NCBI GenBank assembly: GCA_903882335.1
Contig: CAIRWP010000231.1
Span: forward strand, 1-6,964
Reading direction: 5' to 3'
Source: an uncultured Opitutia bacterium
GTDB taxonomy: Bacteria > Verrucomicrobiota > Verrucomicrobiia > Opitutales > UBA953
Length of the DNA stretch: 6,964 bases
The stretch's first letter is position 1, and the number at the start of each line of letters is the position of its first letter. Below the pieces are notes generated by a model. That model ran no database searches and was not told where the DNA came from. It worked only from the letters and a program-made list of their open reading frames with translations. This document shows positions 1-6,056 of the stretch, one piece after another. The position numbers were made by a program, and so were the translations under genes.

Positions 1-408
1 GAAGCGCGCGATCAGGCGCACGGCCTTACCCGGACGGCGGTTCGCCTCGTGCGCCAGCACGGGGACGCCGGCGAGGCGGGCGGCGAGCGCGGGCCCGACG
101 CTCATGAACCCGCCGAAGCACACGAGGGCGTCGGGCTTGAACTCGCGCAGCAGCGCGCGCGCCGACCAGACGGCCCCGAGGAGCGCGGGGAAGAAGCGGA
201 GCTTGTTAAGCAGGCCCGGCCCGAAGCCGCGGCCGCGACCGGGTACGAAGCGCAGCCGGGGGTAGTTCGCCGTCATCCGCGCGTCGACGGCCTTGCTGCT
301 CACGATGAGCAGGCACTCGTGGCCTTCGTCCGTCAGCCGCTGGGCCAAGGCGATCCCGGGGGCGAGGTGGCCGCCAGTGCCTCCGCAGGCGAGCAGGACG
401 CGGCTCAT
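1..408 (-). CDS. murG: MurG, UDP-GlcNAc:lipid I N-acetylglucosaminyltransferase (N-terminal 136 residues; 3' end outside window)
   Basis: MurG is a peripheral membrane GT-B glycosyltransferase on the cytoplasmic face. It adds GlcNAc from UDP-GlcNAc to lipid I to make lipid II, the substrate of FtsW. The visible part is the N-terminal Rossmann domain, which binds lipid I. The glycine-rich loop CGGTGGHLAPG lies at residues 8-18, just after the first beta strand. The second glycine-rich stretch CFGGFMSVGPALAA is at 97-110. HEAN at 120-123 matches the conserved HEQN of the family, followed by RRPGKA. The C-terminal UDP-GlcNAc domain, roughly 220 residues, is cut off by the window edge. The ATG at 408 overlaps the ftsW stop (ATGA) and has a good GGAGG site 7 bases upstream, so this start is firm. 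It is expected to be transcribed and translationally coupled with ftsW. The frame shows no defect. Confidence 0.96.
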   Translation of the reverse strand, partial: MSRVLLACGGTGGHLAPGIALAQRLTDEGHECLLIVSSKAVDARMTANYPRLRFVPGRGRGFGPGLLNKLRFFPALLGAVWSARALLREFKPDALVCFGGFMSVGPALAARLAGVPVLAHEANRRPGKAVRLIARF

Positions 409-1619
409 GCGCGCGCCTCCCTCGGCGTGAACACCGGACGGGACGCTTCCCGGATACAGTTAAGGACGAGGCCCACCATGCAGGCCATGACGACGAGGTT
501 CGTGCCGCCGTAGCTAAGGAACGGCAGGGAGATGCCCTTGGTGGGCAGGAGCCCCGTGACGACGCCCATGTTCACGAGCGCCTGGATGACGAGGAAGAGC
601 AAGGCGCCCAGGCCGACGTTGAGGCGGTAGAGGTCCGCGGAGTGGCGCAGCGCCCGGTAGCCGAGCGTGAAGATGACGAGGTAGGTGAGCGCGACGAGGC
701 TGGTGGCGACGAGACCGTACTCCTCGCCGATACCGGCGAGGACGAAGTCGGTGTGCGCTTCCGGCAGGTAGGCGCGGCTCTGCAGGCCGAAACCGGCGCC
801 CGCTCCGGTGAGCCCGCCGACGCCGAAGCCCATCATGCCCTCGAACAGCTGGTAGGCCTCGTCGCCGCGGTTCTGCCACGGGTCGATGAAGGAGACGAAG
901 CGACGGAGCCGGTTGGGCCAGTTGAGGATGAGGATGGTCAGGGCCGTCGCGCCCAGCAGGAGGGTCGGGAGGACGTACTGCCAGCGCACGCCGGAAATGA
1001 ACATCATGACGCCGCCGACCGCGATGCAGAGCAGGATCGTACCGAGGTCGGGCCCCAGGGCGATGAAACCGGCGATGGTGAGCACCACGGCGAGCGGCTT
1101 GAGGAAACCTTCGCGGCAATCGCGCCAGCCGGCGGGCGTGAACACGAAAGGCTCGCGGGCGGAGAACTGCCAGATACGGAAGCGGGGCTCCAGCGTGCGG
1201 CGCTGCATACGCGCGAGGAGGTCGGAGAGCACGATCACGAGCGCGAGCTTGCCCAGGTCCGACGCCTGGAGGCGGATGAACCCCAGGTCGATCCAGCGCC
1301 ACGAGCCGTTCACGGACACGCCGATCCCGGGGATGCGGGCCGCGAGCATGGCGCCGAGCGCGCCGGCGAAGATCCACCACCGGAACTCGCGCACGCGCTC
1401 GAGGTTGAGGCGGTAGCAGAGGAAGCCGGCGACCAGGGCGACCACGAGGTAGGCCGCCTGGCGCTCGAACGCGAAGGTGCGGTTGCTGGACGAGAGCGAG
1501 ATGCCCGCGCTGTACTGCACCACGAGCCCGAAGACGGCGAGGCCCACGGCCAGCAAGGCGATCCACAAGGCCTGCCCGGCGAGGGCGCCGGGCGGCTCCT
1601 GTCTGACCTTGATGACCAT
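405..1619 (-). CDS. ftsW: FtsW, SEDS-family septal peptidoglycan polymerase
   Basis: The protein has 404 residues and many hydrophobic segments, consistent with the roughly 10 membrane helices of SEDS proteins. FtsW polymerises lipid II into glycan strands at the septum, working with a class B penicillin-binding protein (FtsI). Visible family motifs are NGSWRWIDLG (104-113), LQASDLGKLALV (117-128, the QPSE-type motif), GPDLGT (189-194), LRRFVSFIDPW (238-248), LPEAHTDF (285-292) with Asp291 as the expected catalytic aspartate, and KGISLPFLSYGGTNL (361-375). FtsW is preferred over RodA because the gene lies in the dcw cluster directly before murG. The cytoplasmic loop at about 137-172 looks longer than in E. 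coli FtsW. The ATG at 1619 is 21 bases after the LysM gene stop and has no recognisable Shine-Dalgarno site; the intervening sequence is C-rich. A TTG at codon 18 was considered as a start, but it would cut into the first membrane segment. The stop overlaps the murG start by 4 bases. Confidence 0.96.
   Translation of the reverse strand: MVIKVRQEPPGALAGQALWIALLAVGLAVFGLVVQYSAGISLSSSNRTFAFERQAAYLVVALVAGFLCYRLNLERVREFRWWIFAGALGAMLAARIPGIGVSVNGSWRWIDLGFIRLQASDLGKLALVIVLSDLLARMQRRTLEPRFRIWQFSAREPFVFTPAGWRDCREGFLKPLAVVLTIAGFIALGPDLGTILLCIAVGGVMMFISGVRWQYVLPTLLLGATALTILILNWPNRLRRFVSFIDPWQNRGDEAYQLFEGMMGFGVGGLTGAGAGFGLQSRAYLPEAHTDFVLAGIGEEYGLVATSLVALTYLVIFTLGYRALRHSADLYRLNVGLGALLFLVIQALVNMGVVTGLLPTKGISLPFLSYGGTNLVVMACMVGLVLNCIREASRPVFTPREARA
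416..420 (-). promoter_or_regulatory. Shine-Dalgarno site of murG
   Basis: Reading the minus strand, GGAGG sits 7 bases before the murG ATG, inside the last codons of ftsW. It fixes the murG start and is the clearest ribosome-binding site in the window. Several neighbouring genes lack one. Confidence 0.8.
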
Positions 1620-1640
1620 GCGCGCGGACGGGACGAAGGG

Positions 1641-2237
1641 TTACTTCTTGACCGGAGCGGTCGGGGCGGCGGGGGCGGCCTCGGTCGCGGCGGGGGCCGG
1701 CGTCGTCGAGAGGCGCAGAGGCGTCAGCTCCACCGCGGGCGCGGCCGGGGTGCGGACCGGGGCGGTGGTCGGGCGGGTCGTGGTCGCGGCGGGCTTGGCG
1801 GAAACAGTGCCGGGACCCGGGATCTTCAGCTTCTGGCCGATCTGCACGATGGCGTTCAGCGGGAGGCCGTTGGCGGCGGCGAGGTCCTTGAGCGCAACTT
1901 TCTCGCGCATCGCGATGGTCGTGAGGTTCTCGCCCTTCACCGCGACATGGACGCCGCCCGCGCCGACAGCGGCAATCGGGGTGACCTTCGTCGGCGCCGG
2001 GGTCGCGATCCGGCCGGTGGTCAGGACGGGCGCAGGCGCGGCGGTCGCGACCGGGAGGCCGGCCACGGGCGCGGCGACGCCGGACGAGCCGGCGGCGCGG
2101 CCGCCGGCGGCGTAGGCGACGGGCGCGCCATCGGTCTCGAGACCGGTGGTGCTGCGGCAGCCGTTGACGCCGACGAGGACGGCGATGACGCAGAGGTGCA
2201 GGAGCACGACGGCGGTGACAGTGACGAGGGGACGCAT
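1641..2237 (-). CDS. Exported LysM-domain protein (NlpD-like position, no LytM domain)
   Basis: The protein has 198 residues. Residues 4-25 form a hydrophobic segment ending in VGVNGC. Cys27 could be a lipidation site, but Asn at -2 is unusual for a lipobox, so an uncleaved membrane anchor is also possible. Residues 28-95 are a low-complexity Ala/Gly/Pro/Thr/Val linker. Residues 96-140 form one LysM domain: VHVAVKGENLTTIA, then LKDLAAANGL, then IVQIGQKLKIPG, matching the usual pattern of V-x-x-G-(D/E)-x-L-x-x-I-A, a central L-x-x-x-N and a closing I-x-x-G-Q-x-L-x-I-P. Residues 141-198 are another Ala/Pro/Thr tail ending in KK. LysM domains bind the GlcNAc-containing glycan of peptidoglycan. 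No catalytic domain or LytM/M23 domain is visible. Its place between murD and ftsW matches nlpD in Chlamydiae as I recall it. A septal or periplasmic wall-binding role is inferred. The precise function is unknown, so no symbol is assigned. Confidence 0.88.
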   Translation of the reverse strand: MRPLVTVTAVVLLHLCVIAVLVGVNGCRSTTGLETDGAPVAYAAGGRAAGSSGVAAPVAGLPVATAAPAPVLTTGRIATPAPTKVTPIAAVGAGGVHVAVKGENLTTIAMREKVALKDLAAANGLPLNAIVQIGQKLKIPGPGTVSAKPAATTTRPTTAPVRTPAAPAVELTPLRLSTTPAPAATEAAPAAPTAPVKK

Positions 2238-2301
2238 GGTGACTTGGTGTTGGTTTGGGTTTTAGGTTTTGGTTTCTAGGTAGAAAGTCGGGGGAAGGGG
2301 C
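2238..2301 (-). promoter_or_regulatory. G-free A/C-rich leader with AAACC repeats before the LysM gene
   Basis: This is the only sizeable gap between genes in the window. Minus-strand bases 2275 to 2244 contain no G and only one T (2264). They include four AAACC units starting at 2275, 2269, 2262 and 2256, at spacings of 6, 7 and 6 bases. No Shine-Dalgarno sequence precedes the ATG at 2237. An unstructured, Shine-Dalgarno-independent translation leader is my preferred reading. A promoter, a Rho-utilisation (rut) site or a protein-binding repeat are alternatives. The sequence is real, but the function is inference. Confidence 0.4.
2273..2286 (-). repeat. Short perfect inverted repeat between murD and the LysM gene
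   Basis: The minus strand reads TTTCTACCTAGAAA, two 6-base arms around CC; as RNA this would be 5 base pairs with an ACCT loop. It is AT-rich in a very GC-rich setting and lies 16 to 29 bases after the murD stop. It has no following T tract, so it is not a convincing terminator. It could be a binding site, an RNA processing point, or chance. Confidence 0.35.
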
Positions 2302-3576
2302 TCAGGCCCGGTTGGCCAGGGCGAGCGCGGCGCGCTCGAAGACGGTGCCGCGCTCCGCGTAGCCGTGGAACTGGTCGAAACTCGAGAAGCCCGGGCTGAG
2401 GAGGATGGCGGTCGGACCGTGCGCGTCCTTGCCGGCCGCGACGACGGCGTCCTGGAGGCCGGCGAAGCACCGGGCCGGGCGGCCGAGTTCCGCGAGGTGG
2501 CGCTGGAGTTCGGGACCGGTCTCGCCGATGAGGTAGGCGGCCTCGATGCGGGGGGCGAGCCGCTCGGCGAAGCGACGGAGGTCCCCGCCCTTCCACTTGC
2601 CGCCGCCGATCCAGCGGACCGGGACCTGGAACTGCTCGAGGGCCGCGTACACGGCGTGGAAGTTGGTCCCCTTCGAATCGTTCCAATACTCGACGCCCTG
2701 GGCCTCGGCCACCTTGCGGAGGCGATGCGGGGCGGCGCGGAAGAGGCGGGCGGATTCCTCGAGGGAACGCATGGGCAGTCCCTTGGCCTGCCAGTAACGG
2801 GCGGCGAGCGCCCAGTTCTCCCGCTGCGGCCAGGCCTCGAAGATGGAACCGGCGGGCACGCGGTCGGCGACCTCCGCACGCGTGGCGACGAGGGCCTCGG
2901 CCGGCAGGTCGATCCCGAAGCGGCGGGCATACTCGACGACGGATTCGCCGACGACGAGGACGCCGCCGGGCGGCAGACGCTCGATGAGCCGGAACTTCGC
3001 CCGGAAATAACTCTCGAGCTCGCCATGGCGGTCGAGGTGATCCTCGTCGAAGTTGATCCAGAGCACGGCCTCGGGCGAAAAGTGCCGCAGGTCCTCGGCC
3101 TGGAACGAGCTGACCTCGACGACCGCGAGGAAGGCCCCGTTGGAGACGGTGGCGTGCAGCGCCGTGAACGGTAGGCCGACGTTCCCGCAGGCGATGGCGT
3201 CCTGACCCGCGCGCTTATGGGCGAAGGAGAGGAACTCGGTCAAGGTGGTCTTGCCGTTGGTGCCGGTGATCGCGATGGCCGGGCCGCTCCAGAGCAGCGC
3301 GCCAAAGTCGAGTTCCGCGAGGCACTGCAGCCCGGCGCGCCGGGCGGCGAGGAGCCACGGGTGGGACTGCGCGAAGCCCGGGCTGTAGACCACGAGGTCG
3401 TGGCGGGCGGCCTCGTCGGGGCCGAAGACGGCGTTCCCGCCCTGCGCGTCGTAGACCACCGAGGCGAAGCCCGCGGCGCCGAGGGTGTCGGCGACGGCGC
3501 GCCCGCTGACGCCCGCGCCGAGGATGGCGGCCGGCCGCGCGAGGCGGCGCCGAAGGCTGTCGGGGAAGTCGCTCAT
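2302..3576 (-). CDS. murD: MurD, UDP-N-acetylmuramoyl-L-alanine--D-glutamate ligase
   Basis: The protein has 424 residues, close to the E. coli length of about 438. This cytoplasmic ATP-dependent ligase adds D-glutamate to UDP-MurNAc-L-Ala, the step before MurE. The N-terminal Rossmann domain has GAGVSGRAVA at 20-29. The ATP P-loop ITGTNGKTT is at 103-111. EVSSFQ follows at 154-159 and INFDEDHLDRHG at 174-185. In YFRAKFRL, Lys194 is the likely carbamylated lysine. HRLRKV at 284-289 and YWNDSKGTN at 297-305 mark the central/C-terminal domain boundary. LLSPGFSSFDQF (392-403) and ERGTVF (408-413) are the C-terminal substrate motifs. The segment GGGKWKGGD (324-332) replaces the common GG-x-DKG-type loop. 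The start is set by a 4-base ATGA overlap with the mraY stop; the upstream Shine-Dalgarno is weak, so coupling is likely. The same frame stays open further upstream, but homology begins at this ATG. Confidence 0.96.
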   Translation of the reverse strand: MSDFPDSLRRRLARPAAILGAGVSGRAVADTLGAAGFASVVYDAQGGNAVFGPDEAARHDLVVYSPGFAQSHPWLLAARRAGLQCLAELDFGALLWSGPAIAITGTNGKTTLTEFLSFAHKRAGQDAIACGNVGLPFTALHATVSNGAFLAVVEVSSFQAEDLRHFSPEAVLWINFDEDHLDRHGELESYFRAKFRLIERLPPGGVLVVGESVVEYARRFGIDLPAEALVATRAEVADRVPAGSIFEAWPQRENWALAARYWQAKGLPMRSLEESARLFRAAPHRLRKVAEAQGVEYWNDSKGTNFHAVYAALEQFQVPVRWIGGGKWKGGDLRRFAERLAPRIEAAYLIGETGPELQRHLAELGRPARCFAGLQDAVVAAGKDAHGPTAILLSPGFSSFDQFHGYAERGTVFERAALALANRA

Positions 3577-4685
3577 CGCAGCTTCAGGGAGAGCAGGCCG
3601 AGGAGGCCGCAGAGGAAGGAGAGGATCCAGAAACGGGCGACGACCTTGGTCGCGGGCCAGCCCTTCTTCTGGAAGTGATGGTGGATCGGCGTCATCAGGA
3701 ACAGGCGCCGCCCGCCCGTGCGCTTGAAGTAGGCCACCTGTAGGAGCACTGACGTCGCCTCGAGGACGAAGACGCCGCCGACGATCGCGAGGAGGAACGG
3801 CTGGTGCATGAGGCAGGCCACGGCCCCGAGCGCGCCCCCGATGCCGAGCGCGCCGACGTCGCCCATGTAAATCTCCGCCGGCGCGGCGTTGTGCCAGAGG
3901 AAGACGACGCCGCCGCCCACGAGGGCCGCGCAGAACACGGCCAGCTCGCCGGCGCCGGCCACTGGGCTGATCCGCAGGTAACCGGCGAAGACGGCGTGGC
4001 CCGCGAGGTAGGCGACGGCGCCGAGGATCAGCGTGGTGATCAGCACGCAGCCGATGGCGAGGCCGTCCAGGCCGTCGGTGAGGTTCACGGCGTTGGAGCA
4101 GCCGACGCAGACGAGGATGAAGAAGAGCGCGGCCACCGCGAGGCAGGCGGCCAGCGGCCAGCCGAACGAATGGGCCGACCACAGCGGGGCCTTCAGCACC
4201 GGCGCCCAGATCTCGCAGAAGCTCTCGCGGTACGCCGGGTCGAGCAGGACGATGCCGACGGCGAGCAGGGCGACGAGCCCCTGCCCCGCCAGTTTCTGGC
4301 GCGCGCTGATGCCGTCGGAACTGCCGTGGCGGACCTTCAGCCAATCGTCGACGAAACCGACGAGCCCCATGCCGACGAGCGACCAGAGGGAGGCCAGCAC
4401 GAGGACGTTGGGGCGCGCCCAGAGCAGGACCGCGGGGATCATGGCGGCGCCGATGAGCAGTCCGCCCATCGTCGGGACCTTGCCGCCCTCCTTGGCCAGT
4501 TCACCCATGAGCGCCTGGGAGCGCTCCGGCTGGCGGAGCCGCGAGAGGGCGCGGATGATCGGGCCGGAAAGTAGCAGGCCCAAGGCGAGCGCAGTGAACC
4601 CGGCGAGGATCGCACGGACGGAGATGTACTCGAAGAGCCGGAACGGGCCCCAGAAGGATTCGAGGTTCTTGAGTAGGTAAAGCAT
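3573..4685 (-). CDS. mraY: MraY, phospho-MurNAc-pentapeptide transferase (lipid I synthase)
   Basis: The protein has 370 residues and about ten hydrophobic helices, the normal size for MraY. It is an integral inner-membrane enzyme that transfers phospho-MurNAc-pentapeptide from UDP to undecaprenyl phosphate, forming lipid I. Visible motifs are GGKVPTMGG (67-75), the aspartate pair in FVDDWLK (111-117), SNAVNLTDGLDGLA (197-210) with Asp204 and Asp207, MGDVGALGIGG (274-284) with Asp276, and PIHHHFQKKGW (333-343), the histidine loop. These cover the magnesium and catalytic positions known for the family. Position 279 is Ala where Ser is usual (GDVGSL), and GKVPTMGG replaces the common GTPTMGG. 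The ATG at 4685 is 3 bases after the murF stop (TAG GCC ATG) with no clear Shine-Dalgarno site, so reinitiation after murF is likely. The stop overlaps the murD start. Confidence 0.97.
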   Translation of the reverse strand: MLYLLKNLESFWGPFRLFEYISVRAILAGFTALALGLLLSGPIIRALSRLRQPERSQALMGELAKEGGKVPTMGGLLIGAAMIPAVLLWARPNVLVLASLWSLVGMGLVGFVDDWLKVRHGSSDGISARQKLAGQGLVALLAVGIVLLDPAYRESFCEIWAPVLKAPLWSAHSFGWPLAACLAVAALFFILVCVGCSNAVNLTDGLDGLAIGCVLITTLILGAVAYLAGHAVFAGYLRISPVAGAGELAVFCAALVGGGVVFLWHNAAPAEIYMGDVGALGIGGALGAVACLMHQPFLLAIVGGVFVLEATSVLLQVAYFKRTGGRRLFLMTPIHHHFQKKGWPATKVVARFWILSFLCGLLGLLSLKLR

Positions 4686-4688
4686 GGC

Positions 4689-6056
4689 CTAGTGGAACGT
4701 CAGTTGCGCGGCGAGCGCGGTGGGCAGGGCGCGCTCCAGCGCGAAGGAGCGGCTGCCCTTGACGAAGACGAAACCGGCGTGCGCCGCGAGGGCGGCGCGC
4801 ACCGCGTCGAGCGTGCCGGCGGCGACGCGGGGACCCGCGCCGACGGGCAGGCCGGCGAGCAGCTGGGCGGCGTCGCCACCAAAGGCGACCACGGCATCGT
4901 CCGCGCGGACGGGCAGTTCGGCGCCGCACCCGCGGTGCAGCGCGGCGGAATCCGCGCCGAGTTCGGCCATGCCGCCCAGGACCCAGAGACGCGGGCGGGC
5001 GTCGGCGGCGCTGAGACGATCGAAGCAGCGGGCGGCGTCGAGCAAGGAAGCCGGGCTGGAGTTGTAGCAGTCGACGTAGAAGGTACGGGCGCCGTCCGCA
5101 TGCATGCTGCCCCGCCCCACCGGCGGGGACCAGGCGACGAGCGCCGCCCGCAGGGCCGGGAGATCGGCGCCCACCGCGCGCGCCGCGAGGATCGCCAACG
5201 CGGCGTTACGCGCGAGCCCGTCCGAGACCGGGCCGAGCGGGAAGGTTTCGCCGTCGAGGCGCAGGACGCGCCGGCCGGCTTCCTCGCCGAGGCTCGCCTC
5301 GACCAGGCGCGCGGGGCGGACGGCCGGGGCCGGCTCGCCGGCGAAACGCACGGCGACGCAGCGGTCCGCCTGGACGGCGAAGTCCGGCCAGGCCAGCAAG
5401 GAGGCGGGCAGGATCGCGCGACCGCCCTCGGCCAAGGCGGCCACCAAGGTCGCCTTCTCGCGGGCCACGCCGGCGAGCGACCCCACGCCCTCCAGGTGCA
5501 CGGCCGCGACGGCGGTGATGATCGCCACGTCGGGGCGGAGGATCGCCGCGCTCACGCCCAGCTCGCCCGGCACGCTCATCCCGGCCTCGATGACCGCATA
5601 GCGATGCCGCGTCGGCTCGAGCCGCAGCAGCATCAGCGGGACGCCGAGCAGGTTGTTGAGGTTGGCCTCGGTGACGAAAGCGGTCGGGCCGAGCAGCGCC
5701 CCGAGGAGGTCCTTCGTGGAAGTCTTGCCGACGCTGCCCGTGACACCGACCACGGGACCGGGGAAGCGGCGGCGCCAGGCGCCGGCGGCGGCGCGCAAGG
5801 CGGCCGCGGCGTCGGCCACGACCAGCTGCGGGAGCGGGTCGGCGACCGGCCGGGAGACTAGGGCGCAGGCGGCGCCGCGGGCGCGCGCGGCCGGCAGGAA
5901 ATCATGGCCGTCGCGGCGGTCGGTGCGGAGCGCCACGAAGGCGTCGCCGGCGCCCAGCGCGCGGGTGTCCGTGCCGAAGCCCGTGACAGCGGCGGGCGCG
6001 GTCGTCCAGCGCCCGTCGGTCCAGGCGGCGAGGTCGGCGGCGGCGAAGGTCGGCAT
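4689..6056 (-). CDS. murF: MurF, UDP-MurNAc-tripeptide--D-alanyl-D-alanine ligase
   Basis: The protein has 455 residues, close to E. coli MurF (452). This cytoplasmic ATP-dependent ligase adds D-Ala-D-Ala to the UDP-MurNAc-tripeptide, completing the pentapeptide used by MraY. The N-terminal domain carries TDTR (29-32) and GDAFVALR (37-44). The P-loop VTGSVGKTSTKD is at 105-116, NLNNLLGVPL at 132-141, EAGMS at 157-161, and VHLEGVGS at 186-193 with His187. AREKATLV (198-205) holds Lys201, the probable carbamylated lysine. The C-terminal domain has DCYNSSPASLLDA (329-341), where YNANP is usual, VLGGMAELG (359-367) and FVKGSRSFALE (431-441). The ATG at 6056 shares one base with the murE stop (TGATG). 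An in-frame GTG at 6059 would give a GTGA overlap and sits better spaced from the upstream GGAGG, so the start may be one codon earlier. The stop is 3 bases before mraY. Confidence 0.96.
   Translation of the reverse strand: MPTFAAADLAAWTDGRWTTAPAAVTGFGTDTRALGAGDAFVALRTDRRDGHDFLPAARARGAACALVSRPVADPLPQLVVADAAAALRAAAGAWRRRFPGPVVGVTGSVGKTSTKDLLGALLGPTAFVTEANLNNLLGVPLMLLRLEPTRHRYAVIEAGMSVPGELGVSAAILRPDVAIITAVAAVHLEGVGSLAGVAREKATLVAALAEGGRAILPASLLAWPDFAVQADRCVAVRFAGEPAPAVRPARLVEASLGEEAGRRVLRLDGETFPLGPVSDGLARNAALAILAARAVGADLPALRAALVAWSPPVGRGSMHADGARTFYVDCYNSSPASLLDAARCFDRLSAADARPRLWVLGGMAELGADSAALHRGCGAELPVRADDAVVAFGGDAAQLLAGLPVGAGPRVAAGTLDAVRAALAAHAGFVFVKGSRSFALERALPTALAAQLTFH

Noticed and set aside
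1560..1570. Alternative ftsW start at a TTG (codon 18)
   Set aside because: It would start inside the first membrane segment and lacks a properly spaced ribosome-binding site. The ATG at 1619 is more plausible despite its missing Shine-Dalgarno site.
1641..1830. Ala/Pro/Thr-rich tail of the LysM protein as a sign of frameshift or assembly error
   Set aside because: The frame is continuous to a clean TAA, and such linkers are common in exported wall-binding proteins of high-GC bacteria.
642..2279. A 545-codon open frame on the plus strand running opposite ftsW and the LysM gene
   Set aside because: It is a GC-driven shadow frame: its translation is low-complexity and rich in Asp, Glu, Gly, Arg and His, it matches no fold I recognise, and it spans two well-supported genes and their gap.
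2273..2286. Rho-independent terminator after murD
   Set aside because: The inverted repeat is short and AT-rich, and no T tract follows it on the transcribed strand. The operon clearly continues into further cell wall genes.
3577..4344. Upstream in-frame extension of murD inside mraY
   Set aside because: The frame is open, but the extension is Arg/Pro/Ala-rich nonsense. MurD homology begins at the ATG at 3576, which overlaps the mraY stop in a standard ATGA.
3804..4574. A 256-codon plus-strand frame opposite mraY
   Set aside because: It has the same biased composition and lies entirely within mraY, whose membrane helices and catalytic motifs are clear.
4692..5861. A 389-codon plus-strand frame opposite murF
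   Set aside because: Antisense shadow of a conserved gene. No protein motif is visible.
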